From: Acanthochlamys bracteata
Taxonomy: Eukaryota > Streptophyta > Magnoliopsida > Pandanales > Velloziaceae
Direction: 5' to 3'
DNA: 64,000 bases
NCBI GenBank assembly: GCA_019914995.1
Contig: CM034126.1
Coordinates: 6,143,001 to 6,207,000 of the forward strand
The notes below the pieces were generated by a model. It ran no database searches. It was given only the letters and a program-made list of their open reading frames with translations, and was not told where the DNA came from. A program made the translations under genes and the position numbers. Position 1 is the first letter of the stretch. Each line of letters opens with the position of its first letter. This document shows, piece by piece, positions 35,798-46,428 of this stretch.

Positions 35798-36421
35798 CAC
35801 TAATACAAATTAGATAATCACCGACTAACAGAAACAGTAGGTTATCGTAAAAAATTTGTCGCTAAAGGTAACTACCGACTAAATTTTGGCTAGTCAGTAT
35901 TTGGTCGGCAAATCATTTACCTACTAGCAAAGAATATCAGTCGGTAAGTTTAATCAATTTACCAACTGAAAAAGCAATTTGTAAATTATCGACTACCAAC
36001 TAGTTGGTAAACTCTCCGACTAGCATCTTAGTCGGTGAATTTCTGATAATATTTTCTGTCGGTATCTTACCGACTACTTTGTTAGTCGGTACCTTTTTGT
36101 TAGTCGGTAATTTACCGACTACGTTTTTTCATCGGTAAATTACCGACTATTATTTCAATTGGTAACTTAGCGACTGCGCATATAGTCGGTAAGTTACCGA
36201 CTAATGTTTCAATCGATAAATTACGGTTGGCCTTTCAGTCAGTAATCTACCGACTATTTTCTTAATCGGTAAATAACGCCTTATCCAGACTTTTACCAAC
36301 TGTTATTTTCAGTCGAAAATTCTCCAAAGCCGGCTAAGCTTTTCAGTAGGAAAATTGTCAACCTTTGTAACCAAAAAGCTGCTTCATTCAGTTGGACAGT
36401 GATACGCGTTACGCCCTAGTG
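35798..36421. mobile_element. Possible CACTA-like remnant bearing the palindromic array
   Basis: CACTA at 35798-35802 and TAGTG at 36417-36421 enclose an array of short palindromes, which would fit the subterminal repeats of a CACTA (En/Spm) transposon end. The inverted ends do not match beyond five bases and there is no 3-bp target duplication, so this is a weak call. Confidence 0.25.
35816..36285. repeat. Palindromic TCGGTAA/TTACCGA repeat array
   Basis: More than ten variants of GTCGGTAA and TTACCGAC alternate through this 470-bp block, several joined as AGTCGGTAATTTACCGACTA (for example near 36101-36121 and 36184-36203). The spacing is irregular, about 35-45 bp. Confidence 0.8.
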
Positions 36422-36808
36422 AGTAATACTGAAGGAATACTAGCTAAATTAATTAAGAACTAATATTATTTAATCTTTCCTTTCTGAGTGTGCATTGCTT
36501 CCTATTAATACTAGTAAAGATTTCATCATATTGGAATACTCTCTTATTACAACTCTTGCTACAATCTCTTGATTACTAAAACTCCAGATAACTGAAATAC
36601 TTAATTAATACAAGAATCCCTAAAAACGAAGACTCTTAGCAGGTGAAGCTGCTAAGATGCCTGGGACACTATTAAGTGTACCCGGGTGCAACTCAGCTGC
36701 ACCTGGGTGCATCCAGCTGATCAGGACTTGTATCTAAGACAAGTCCTGCAGCTGTTTCCTGGGATTCTCCTTCTTCGTGATCGCTCTTGCATGGTCTCAA
36801 CAAGCTCA
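36422..36808 (-). repeat. 3' LTR of the gypsy element
   Basis: 387 bp. On the plus strand it starts AGTAATACTG and ends CAACAAGCTCA. It contains repeated GTGCA words (GGGTGCA, GCTGCAC), expanded differently in the other LTR. Confidence 0.85.
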
Positions 36809-36814
36809 GCCCCG

Positions 36815-39800
36815 CTCTGCGTATCATTCCCGTCCCCTTGAGAACCAGCTTCGTCCTCGAAGCTAACCTCTAGTAAGGAAGCTTCAACATCGAAGCTTCA
36901 ATGACTCCCTTAGAAAGAAGTCAGGCATCCTTAAGTTGGGAGACATGAAATACTGGATGAATTCTTGAAGTTGAAGATAGATCGAGACGGTAAGCAACTA
37001 GACCATAGCTTCTATCACTAAATATGGACCATATTAACGAAATCTTAACTTTTGTTTGCGCCGATCAGCGACTGATGATTGGTGGTGCGATTGCAGCTTC
37101 AGAAGTACTTGGTCCCCTGGCTGGTTTTGCTTTTCCCTTCGATGTCCATCAGCTAGTTGCTTCATTCTATTTTGCGCTTGAAGGAGATTACGGCGAAGCT
37201 CGCAAAGAATGTCATCTCGTTCCCTTAACATCACACACAGCGTGTCTGAACTGATAGGACTGGATGCATAGGAGACCGAGGGGGCCGCCTGCCATATAGA
37301 GCTTCGAAAGGTGTCACCTTAGTCCCCGAGTGAGTACTCATGTTGTAAGAGTACTTAGCCCAATGCAGCCAGCTGTACCACCTACGAGGATTGTCACCTA
37401 CAAAATATTTCAAATAAGACTCCAACCCATGGTTCACTACTTCAGTTTGGCCATCAGATTGAGGATGGTAGGCAGTGCTCATATGCAAGGACGTCCCTTG
37501 CTGCCGATGCAATTCTTTTCAGAGAGCACTAAGAAAAATCGAGTTTCGATCAGAAACTATTGATGTGGACATCCATGTAAATGAACGATTTTTTTGGCGA
37601 ACAGGCCAGCTACTTCAACTGCAGTATAGGGATGCTTAAGTGCTACAAAATGAGCATACTTAGTGAGACGATCAACCACCACAAGAATGACATCATTCCC
37701 TCCCGACATTGGCAAGCCTTCAATGAAATCCATAGATACACCTGTCCATATTTTGTCCAGCAAAAAAAGTGGTTGCAAGAGCCCTACTGGCTTCAAGCAT
37801 TCTATCTTGGCTGGGGCACAAGTAACATAAGAAGCAATATAATTTTGAACATCTTTAGTAATACCTGACCAATGGAATTGCTAGGCGAGACGTTTGTATG
37901 TGCGAAATTGTCCCCCGTGCCCACCTTCAGTCGAGTTGTGTGCTTCATAGAGCAGCTGCGCACGAACAGAAGCCTTATTTGGCACCCAGATTTTCCCCTT
38001 ACATAAAAGGATTCCATTAGATATCTTCATATTAGTCTGTGTTCCTTCGGTGGTGGCTTAGAGCAGACTGGTCATGGATGTATCTTCTTGTTGAGCCAGC
38101 TACAGGTCATCCCAAAACGAGTGATGCAACGTGGTGACCGCTGCTAGGGAGGCATGCGGCTGTCGGGAAAGAGCATCCGCCACTACATTTTGTGCCCCTG
38201 AACGGTAGACAATTTGGTAGTCGTAGCCTAAGAGCTTGATCAACCACTTGTGCTGGTCCGGAGTAGATAACCGTTGCTCTAAGAGGTACTTCAAACTCAA
38301 ATGTCTGTTTTGATTATAAACCATTGTCCCAGTAAGTAAGGTCTCCATCCTTGCACAGCCAACACCAACGTCATTAACTCCTTTTCATAGGTGGACTTAG
38401 CTTGGGTCGTGGCTGACAATGCCTTACTAAAAAATGCAATAGGTCGATTATGTTGAGTAAGCACAACCCTCAGGCCTTTATTGGATGCATCCATCTCCAC
38501 CGTAAATGGGGTTTGGAAATCTGGTGAAGCAAGAATGGGTGCTGATGCAACAGCCTCCCTTAGAGTCTGGAATGCTTAAGCTGCTTCTGGATTCCAACAG
38601 AAAGCATCTTTCTTTAACAAAGCAGTCAAGGGTGCAGCAATGCTTCCATAATTCTTGACAAACCGCCTATAATATCCAATGAGTCCTAGGAACCCTCTCA
38701 GCTCGGTTGTTGAAATGGGTGCAGGCCAATCCAACATTGCTTTAATCTTCTCTGGATCAACAGAAATGCCTTTCTCGGATACAACGTGACCTAGGTAGTC
38801 CAGCTGTTTGCACCCAAATCTGCACTTAGAGAGGTTAGAATAGAGAGACTCATTTTTAAGGACCGAGAATACCTTAGCCAAGTGATCTAAATGCTCTTGC
38901 CAAGTTTTGCTGTTAATAAGGATATCGCCAAAAAAACCAATACGAACTTTCGGAGAAAGGAACAAAAGACCTCGTCATTATTAAGGATTGGAAAGTTGCG
39001 GGCGCATTAGTTAGGCCGAACGACATAACTAAGAACTCATAGTGGCCATCGTGAGTCCGAAATGCCGTCTTGTGGACGTCTTCCTCGCGGACACGAATTT
39101 GATGACATCCGGACTTAAGGTCCAGCTTGGAGAAATATCGAGCCCCATGTGATTCGTCCAGCAACTCATCGATCATCGGTATTGGAAACTTGTCCTTGAC
39201 AGTGATGTCATTAAGTGCTCGGTAATCCACACAAAAACGCCACGATCTGTCCTTTTTCTTGACAAGCAAAATCGGTGAAGAAAAAACGGAAGCACTTGGA
39301 CGAATGATCCCTTGAGCGAGCATTTCTGTCACTGTCCTTTCGATTTCTGCCTTTTGAGCATGAGGATACCGATACGATCTGATGTTAGCCAGAGCTGCTC
39401 CTGATATCAAGGTAATGCCATGATCGTGTAGGCGCTTCGGGGGCATCCTAAGAATAAGCCTGAACACGGTCATATGTTGATCCACCAACTGTTGTAAGTC
39501 TGCTAGCAGACAGTTGGACAGTTCTGAATTTTTCTTTGGAGTTAGCTCTGCTGCCATCAACCTCAGTGAGTAGAAGGAAGCCTTAGGACAGAGGCTTGTA
39601 AGCTGCGATACCCGTCCCCCTCTTATGCCCTGCAATAGAAATTCTTGACCATCTAAGGTAAAACGCATGTCAGCCAGTTGGTGATAACGTCTCCTAGAGT
39701 CTCAAGCCACTGGATTCTTAAGACCAAATCCATGCCTCCTAAGGAAAATGGGTATGCATCAACCATGAGGTCCACCCTTGAATCCTAAGTGGTATGTGCT

Positions 39801-39930
39801 TATGCAAGACTTCTATTGAATGTGGCTTTCCATCAGCGAGCTCCGCCTTTAAAGGCTTACTGCTGTAGCGACAAACCTCAAGTGCTTGGGTAGATGATTC
39901 GAGATGAAATTGTGGGTGCTGCCCGAATCA
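36815..39930 (-). pseudogene. gypsy pol remnant (PR-RT-RNase H-INT)
   Basis: Protease motif LIDSGSTHNF at 39930-39902. Reverse transcriptase runs 39668-38913, with VKKKDRSWRFCVDYRALN and DLKSGCHQIRVREEDVHKTAF. The catalytic motif at 38935-38924 reads FFGD where FFDD or YVDD is expected. After a frame change RT continues at 38965-38576. RNase H (38500-38100) includes MEMDASNKGL and YRSGAQNVVADALSR. Integrase (38017-37034) includes an H2C2-like region, the core DFIEGLP and VVVDRLTKYAHF, and YHPQSDGQTEVVNH. The last part (about 37010-36820) ends with FHVSQLK-like and FEDE...GDGNDTQ-like stretches with no complete chromodomain between them. Confidence 0.88.
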
Positions 39931-41406
39931 ATCAAGATAAAAACTTCTTGCTTTTTGAGTTATCCCATAATGCGTATAGTTTGCGGCCCCACCAATCTAT
40001 GCATGGCACTAAGTGATAGAGTGGCATCCTCCGATGATGTTTCCTCCTCGGGCTCCTCTCTTTCTTCAGTCTCTTCTGTCTCAGAAACATTGATAGCATA
40101 AAGATGAGTTGTGCATTTATGCCCAGGTGCATACCTTTCGTCATAATAGAAGCATAGCCCCTTCGTTCGTCGAGCATTGATTTCTGCCACAGTGAGGCTG
40201 GATGCCTTTGGCCGAAGGCCTTGGAAGTGTCTTGTAGCAATGGAGTGCTTGCGGCTATCTGTCCAGCATTTCTGGAGTGAGCTAGTGTTGCTGCTAGCCA
40301 GCGGTTGGATATGTATTTCCCATTCCGTGTTGCGCTGGATTTCGCTGAAGTTTTCTGTTCAAACATTTTAGCCAGCATATAAGCCATTTGTAAGTCTTTA
40401 GGTTTGGATGCCATGACATCCATTGCAAGCTTCTTGCAGAGTCTCCATGGAACCATCCTATAAGGTCTTGCTCGTTTGTATTGTGGGGAAGTTATGTCCG
40501 TAAGTCTTCAAAGGCAGATAGATATTCCCCCAATGAGCCGGTTTGCTACAACTGTTGTAATGAGAAGCTAGGATTACCGAAGGCAGTAGGACCGAACCTT
40601 GTAAGCAAGGCCTCGCAGAATTCCTCCCACGAGTGTTGTGGTCTGTCCCGCTCAAAGTTTTGGTACCATCTATTGGCTTCATCTTAGAAGTACATAGCAA
40701 TAATGCTCACTCGTTCCTAAGGCGCCATGTTATAAAATTTAAAATATTTCTCCGCGGAATAAAGCCATTCACTAGGGCCATTGCCATCAAAATACGGAAA
40801 TTTATGGCATTCCTTGAAGGGTTGAGGGTAATATTCATGTGGGTGATCTAGAGAAGAATTCTTATAGGGTTGAGTTGCTGGTCTGGTGGGTATTTACTGC
40901 CAGTAATTGTCGGATTGGTTTTGCTTGTGGAAAGTGGTGGGTTGCTTAGAGGAGGAGGGAGCAAAAGGTGTTTGTTGCCAGTGATATCCTTGACGATTTG
41001 GTGATTCTTGAGGTGGCCAGTGAGGCTCAGAGTTGGGTTGATCACACTGTTGGGTTTGTTGAGGTTTTATTTTGCTGGATGCAGGTTGCAAGGACTGAAT
41101 GGCTCGGTTAGCTCTAGAGTTTTCATAAGTCTCACCTTCCTGATTGTGGTTTTGGACAGGAGTATCTCCTGTTGGCGCATTGGTGGGTTCTTTCTCCTTG
41201 TTGGCTTGCGATGCAAGGAAGGCGTTTGTAAGCTTCTCAAGGTTAGCTAACATACGTTTCATCTCTTCCAGCGAGAGATCTTCTTCGGTGGACTGCATCG
41301 TCTTAGTAGAAGAAGGACCGACGGAGTCTCTCGGTGACTCCCCGATAGTGAATGTAGACTCTGGAGTTTTGGGTATATCCGGAGTGGGTGAACGACGTTT
41401 TTCCAT
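39931..41406 (-). pseudogene. gypsy gag remnant
   Basis: Starts with ATG at 41406, seven bases after the primer site. The N-terminal 170 residues are polar and glutamine/proline-rich. After a stop, a retrotransposon-gag segment with FPYFDGNGPSEWLYSAEKYF follows (about 40800-40735). The C-terminal CFYYDERYAPGHKC motif (about 40155-40115) corresponds to a CCHC knuckle in which the second cysteine is a tyrosine. Several stops and frame changes interrupt it. Confidence 0.8.
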
Positions 41407-41413
41407 GGACCTT

Positions 41414-41425
41414 GCTCTGGTACCA
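41414..41425 (-). other. Primer-binding site of the gypsy element
   Basis: Minus-strand TGGTACCAGAGC directly follows the 5' LTR end; it is one mismatch from the initiator tRNA-Met complement. Confidence 0.88.
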
Positions 41426-41836
41426 AGTAATGCTGCAAAAATACAAGATAAATTAACTAAGAACTAATATTATTCAATCTCCCCCTTCTGGGTGTACATT
41501 GCTTCCTATTAATACTAGTAGAGTTTCCATCATATTGGAATACTCTCTTATTACAACTTCTGCTACAAACTCCTGATTACTAAAACTCCTAGATAACTAA
41601 AATACTTAATTAATACAAAAATTCCTAAAAACTAAAACTCTTAGCAGCTGAAGCTACTTAGATGCCTGGGACACTATTAACTGTTCTCTGGTGCAACTCA
41701 GGTGCACCTGGATGCATTTAGCTGCACTCGGGTGCATCCAACTGATCAGGACTTGCATCTAAGGCAAGTCCTGTAGCTGTTTTTTTTTGGGATTCTCCTT
41801 CTTCGTGGCCACTCTTGCATAGTCTCAACAAGCTCA
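41426..41836 (-). repeat. 5' LTR of the gypsy element
   Basis: 411 bp, colinear with 36422-36808 but with a longer GTGCA-rich segment and a T run near 41780. Confidence 0.85.
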
Positions 41837-44660
41837 GTGCGTATTAGACAATTCCATGATCAAATTAACTACCATAGTTTATAACCAATATAACCATCAA
41901 ATACTACTACAATAATATTCAATATTCTAAAATGGTATTAATACAACCATCAACAATCCAGTTATACAATTATACAATAATCAATATTTTCAAAATCTAT
42001 ATAATATATCATTCAATATTTTGAAACTAAAATATACAACATTCAACTATACGTCTACCATAACATATCTTCAGTCGACAAAAGAGAATCGCATGTTATA
42101 GACAGTGAAATAAGGTTCAAATCAAACATGCAAAGAAGTGAAGTGGAAATAAACTATCCTTGTTTTAAAGTATACATAATCCGTTATTTATATATGTCAT
42201 TAGATTCTTTGAAGCTTCATTCAAATCTACATCCAGATTGAGCTTTATGTTATTGCCTATGACTGGAATCATGCTTACCGGCGCTTAAAATCAGATTGCA
42301 ATCTTGTTTTAGCTAAATTGGATACACATGGCTACATATTAGTACATATGATAGTCATTAAACTATTATAGAAGATATATCTTGTCGAATCAATTAATTT
42401 GGTTTTGTTATTATTTGCGTGCCATTATTAATACGAAGATTACTGTTTTCACCGAAAGCAACACTAGTTACGAGTTAGCGACAGACAAGCGTTAGATAAG
42501 CAATACATTATATATATTGCCTATAATGTATATAGCCTTTGAAACTAGCTAGCAAGTCTTTAATGAATTTGCAGCTACCCTCTCTTCCATCAATTGTATA
42601 TTTCTTCATGGAACTGAAGATTTGGTATTTACCGCATGCTTTTAGAATTGTCTTGGAAAAGTTAAGATAACAAAAAATAGAGATACGCTACGAAGAAGCT
42701 TTCCAATGGGCTATTTGGCAGTGTGTCGGACCAAAAATATTTTTTTAATTCTTTAATTTATATTTTTATAAATATTTAAAAATTATACGTAACAAAAAAA
42801 TTTTATTATTTATTTTATAAAAAATATTTTTTATTTTAAAAAAATAATATTTTAAAAGCACCTTTAATCTAAAACTGCTAGCTCAAGTAAGGCAGTTGCA
42901 AGCTAGTACCCCAAGGTTCCTGCTAGCATACAGTAGAAAAAGTTGCAGCAGCAAAAAAAAAAAAAAAAAAAAAATTCTCACTTTTCTGTACAAATAAAGG
43001 TGCTACAGAAAAAAAAAATCGGCCTTTTTAGCGTTTGTTTGTTTGTTATGTTGGCATTTTCGCTTATTGCACTTCATTGAGTTTGGATCTGAAATGTGTT
43101 ATTGTCCAAAACCTTTTATGCGGAGTTGGCCTTTTTGTCGGATTGCGTCTTTTTTATATCAAACATAGTCTTCGAAGAACACAAAGATCAGATGCAAAAA
43201 GGAACCCAAAAAAAAAGGTTATGCAAGATTGCATCGATATATATGAATCTAATTATTTAAAAAAAGTGCTTTCTAATACGAGCGTGTTGACTGAAAGTCT
43301 TTGAAGACGACACCTGCAATTAATCTGTTTTATGTGCTTTTAAGTGTCTGGACTAATTAGATTGATCGATGATTATGTGCTATAGTCCAAAACGCGTATT
43401 ACCGCTCGTTTTAATCTTTGAATGGAAGAGACCTAACTTTGAAAAAGTTTTGATATATTGAACTCTAACAATTTTAATTGTACTAATTCTTTTTTATTTG
43501 GCTAAGAATTTTGAATGTGGTAATTAATATTAGCGCGTTTTGTAAGATATCTGATCATCTTGATATATTCTGAAATCGTGTGCATCTGAAATATGCTATA
43601 ACTGTAGTACAACAAACTGCCAAAATATTTGTCTATCCAAAGATCAAAGAATGAGACACCTCAATTGATCAGACTAACATAATGATCCAGAGTATATCTA
43701 AGATAGAATATTTTAAATGAGTTATACATCTAAGTTACCTATCTTTTCACTGATGTCACTCGCATTTTGGTGTGTCGAGTATTTGCTACAGTTTTTTAGG
43801 ATCTTTAATTAATTAATTAATGGACAAAAAGTGAGAAGACTACTATTGTTTTTTTTTCTAGCGGATCAGCATACCAACTGTTCAAGATATATATATAATT
43901 TCTGATTTTTCTTTCATGTTTTACTTAAATATATAGTTTCTGATGGCATGCTTGATCGCGCTTCGCACAGAACTTAAAAACGAAAAAGAAAGAAAAGACC
44001 GCGGTTTTTTTACGTTCACTAACTTCTGCATAAGCTAGAACTTGCAATTGGATGCAATTTTTAGCAGTTACTTTCACCTAAAAAATTAAGAGCTAGTAGC
44101 TAAAAGCTGATCAACCGAAAAATTCTGCAAACAAGCATGCGTTTATTATTGGGTATTTGGTTATGGAAAATACATTTATCGTACATGAGTATTGCATGTG
44201 GAAGAGACGCTCAATAAAATCTCTCAAGAACATGTCATATTGAGAAATCCACAGTACGTAATGATATCATACTATTAATAAACTATAGTTTTGCTAGAAT
44301 TATTTGGAACTCCTAAGACTCTTTTACGTACACCTATGCATACAAGGAAATCAACTAACTAGTTTTTAATTAAACACCTTTCCACATGTCTCTATGAAAT
44401 TAGTTGTTTTATTACTAGTGGGAATAACATCAACATAACATAAAAGATAGAGTTGAGACATAAATGTACGGCTATTTGCAAAATAATTCCACGTAAAAAA
44501 AGTGATTCCATTCCTTCATAAAAATTTCATCATCATATGCTGGTAGTTTAATTTATTTTCTCTAAGAGAGAATGATACATGACAGCAACATGGTTGAAGT
44601 GGTTGTATTCTTTTTCTCATGTGAATCAATATCTAACATAGATAATACATGCGATCCTTT
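41837..44660. other. Intergenic DNA downstream of the MYB gene
   Basis: No gene is recognised. It contains an AT-rich block at 42715-42880 similar to the other AT-rich elements, and a run of 22 A at 42953-42974. An 89-codon open frame near 43035-43304 has no recognisable domain. Confidence 0.45.
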
Positions 44661-45642
44661 TCAATAGAAGGAAAGAAGTTCATCTTGAATCATGAACTCT
44701 TCGCCGTTAGGTGATGCATCGGCACTAATGTCATCAAGGTTCCAAAGGCTCCCCCAAGTACAATCATCACTAGAGCCCTCAGTTTCACTCAGGGATATGG
44801 CGCCATTATTATCGTCTTCCAAGTTGAATTGAAACAACGGTTGCATACAATAGTTTGCCATCTCTTGCAAGTCTTGTGCTATTGCTTCTACTTCAACTTG
44901 ACTACCCATGATACAGCTGGAATTCATATCTGTCACTTGTTGCTGCTGCTGTTGCAGCAGCGGCTCGTAATGCAGCTGGTCTTGTAGTAGTAGCTGGTGT
45001 TGTTGCTTCTGTTCTTGTTGGTGCCTGAGAAACCTTGCTCGTGCTTGCTCCACATTCTTCGCAGATTTCCCCTTCTTGAAGTGCGTCCTCCAGTAATTCT
45101 TGATCTCATTGTCTGTCCTTCCAGGAAGGCTTCTTGCAATCGTCGACCACCTAAAAGTTTTAAAATTGTTGCTCAAATGATGATTTCAATATTAATTCTT
45201 TCAATTTAAATAAAAATAAATTAATATTAAAACTGTAGAACTCATGCACTAACCTATTACCCCATCTGGCATGGAGCTCAAGAATGATACTCTCCTCATG
45301 AGGGGTGATCTTCCCTCTCTTGAGGTCAGGTCTTAAGTAGTTCACCCATCTTAGCCTGCAGCTCTTCCCGCTTCTTCTCAGCCCTATATTCATCCATCAT
45401 ATAGCGACATATATAATCAGAATCCCGTAAACAAACTAGTGAACATACATGCATGTTGACATGCAAGCTTCGATTGATTAATTTGTTAGTTAGTTACCTG
45501 TAAGTTTGGAGACACAATTCCATCTCCCTTCACCATGGAGGTTTACATGCTCAGTGAGGATCTTGTCCTCTTGAGGAGTCCATGGACCTTTTCTCCAACC
45601 ATCTGCAATCGTTCCCCAGCCATAGCAGTACTGTGGCTCCAT
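44661..45642 (-). CDS. R2R3-MYB transcription factor
   Basis: Three exons: 45642-45498, 45383-45254 and 45150-44661. Introns of 114 and 103 bp follow the GT-AG rule and lie at the two classical R2R3-MYB positions (phase 1 after SKLT; phase 2 in the arginine of WGNR). The product is 254 residues. R2 (about residues 15-66) contains [14 protein letters not shown] and [21 protein letters not shown]3 contains [18 protein letters not shown]. Regularly spaced tryptophans indicate DNA binding at MYB recognition sites. The C-terminal half has a glutamine-rich stretch encoded by CAG/CAA codons, then an acidic region ending QDELLSFY, which may be an activation domain. The exact subgroup could not be fixed from motifs alone. 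The frame is intact. Confidence 0.93.
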
Positions 45643-45874
45643 AATCATGTATATGATCTACTGACTACTGCCACGCACAAGAAAGAGCTAAGCAAGCCTG
45701 CCCAAGAGCTTAAAGATCGATAATAACATACAGAACAACACAAAACTAGCTAGCTGGTTGGAAAGTTGTCTTGTAGTTGTTGCTGGGTGGTGGTGGTGGT
45801 GCGATGATGATCTACTTAATCAGAGTTTGTCTCCCTTGTTTTGAGACGAGATCAATTGAAGCGAAGGTTTTGCT

Positions 45875-45882
45875 TATATATA
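45875..45882 (-). promoter_or_regulatory. TATA box of the MYB gene
   Basis: TATATATA in TGCTTATATATACAC, about 230 bp upstream of the start codon in the minus direction. Confidence 0.5.
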
Positions 45883-46189
45883 CACTACACACCCGGCCCC
45901 TACAAATAAACATAATTAGCTTCAATTCTATATGTATGTCATTATCATAACATCTCCATCCCCACTTAGTTGTAATCAGCCAAAATTTTCCAATATCATC
46001 ATCGGCTTTCGAAGAAATTACTTTGAATTCGCTTAGCTAATGTGGTATATTTTTTGTTAGTGTTATCTTAATCAGTACTATATAATTAAGTAACTCGATG
46101 AAGGTTATCTTCATAAGGGGGTACATGATGATCATTCAATCTAACTAATCACACTTTTGACTGCTCGACTTACTGCTGCAAGATATTTA

Positions 46190-46428
46190 GAGCGTGTTTT
46201 AATGCGACCGTCCTCCACATTCTTCCTAAAAATTTTGAGTTCGGATCATTTCACATATTTTAATTGCTATTCTAAACTTTATTTTTATTTTCACAATAAA
46301 TTTCACTTTCATCAAAATTCTAATCTACAATTTACTTCACGTGCTTTAATTATTTCTTCAAACTCTATATTTTAACGAACTCTGTTTTCACATCGTGAAA
46401 CTCAATTTTACGCAATTAAAATACACCC
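46190..46428. mobile_element. Tourist/Harbinger-like MITE
   Basis: A 239-bp AT-rich element with imperfect inverted ends (left GAGCGTGTTTTAATGCG, right read in reverse GGGTGTATTTTAATTGCG). It is flanked on both sides by TTA (46187-46189 and 46429-46431), the 3-bp duplication typical of PIF/Harbinger elements. It has no coding capacity. Confidence 0.65.

Larger units (their letters stand above)
36422..41836 (-). mobile_element. Ty3/gypsy LTR retrotransposon, degenerate
   Basis: Minus-strand element with 5' LTR at 41836-41426 and 3' LTR at 36808-36422. Domain order from high to low coordinates is gag, protease, reverse transcriptase, RNase H, integrase, which is the gypsy order. A tRNA-iMet primer site adjoins the 5' LTR and a purine run (CAGAGCGGGG) adjoins the 3' LTR. 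The LTRs differ by indels and many substitutions. No target duplication could be found at the ends. Coding regions are broken by many stops and frame changes. Confidence 0.9.

Noticed and set aside
35798-36421. Confident CACTA transposon call
   Set aside because: Inverted ends match only five bases and there is no 3-bp target duplication, so it is kept as a weak feature only.
43035-43304. 89-codon plus-strand open frame downstream of the MYB gene
   Set aside because: Hydrophobic start followed by lysine-rich tail from A-rich DNA; no known domain or gene context.
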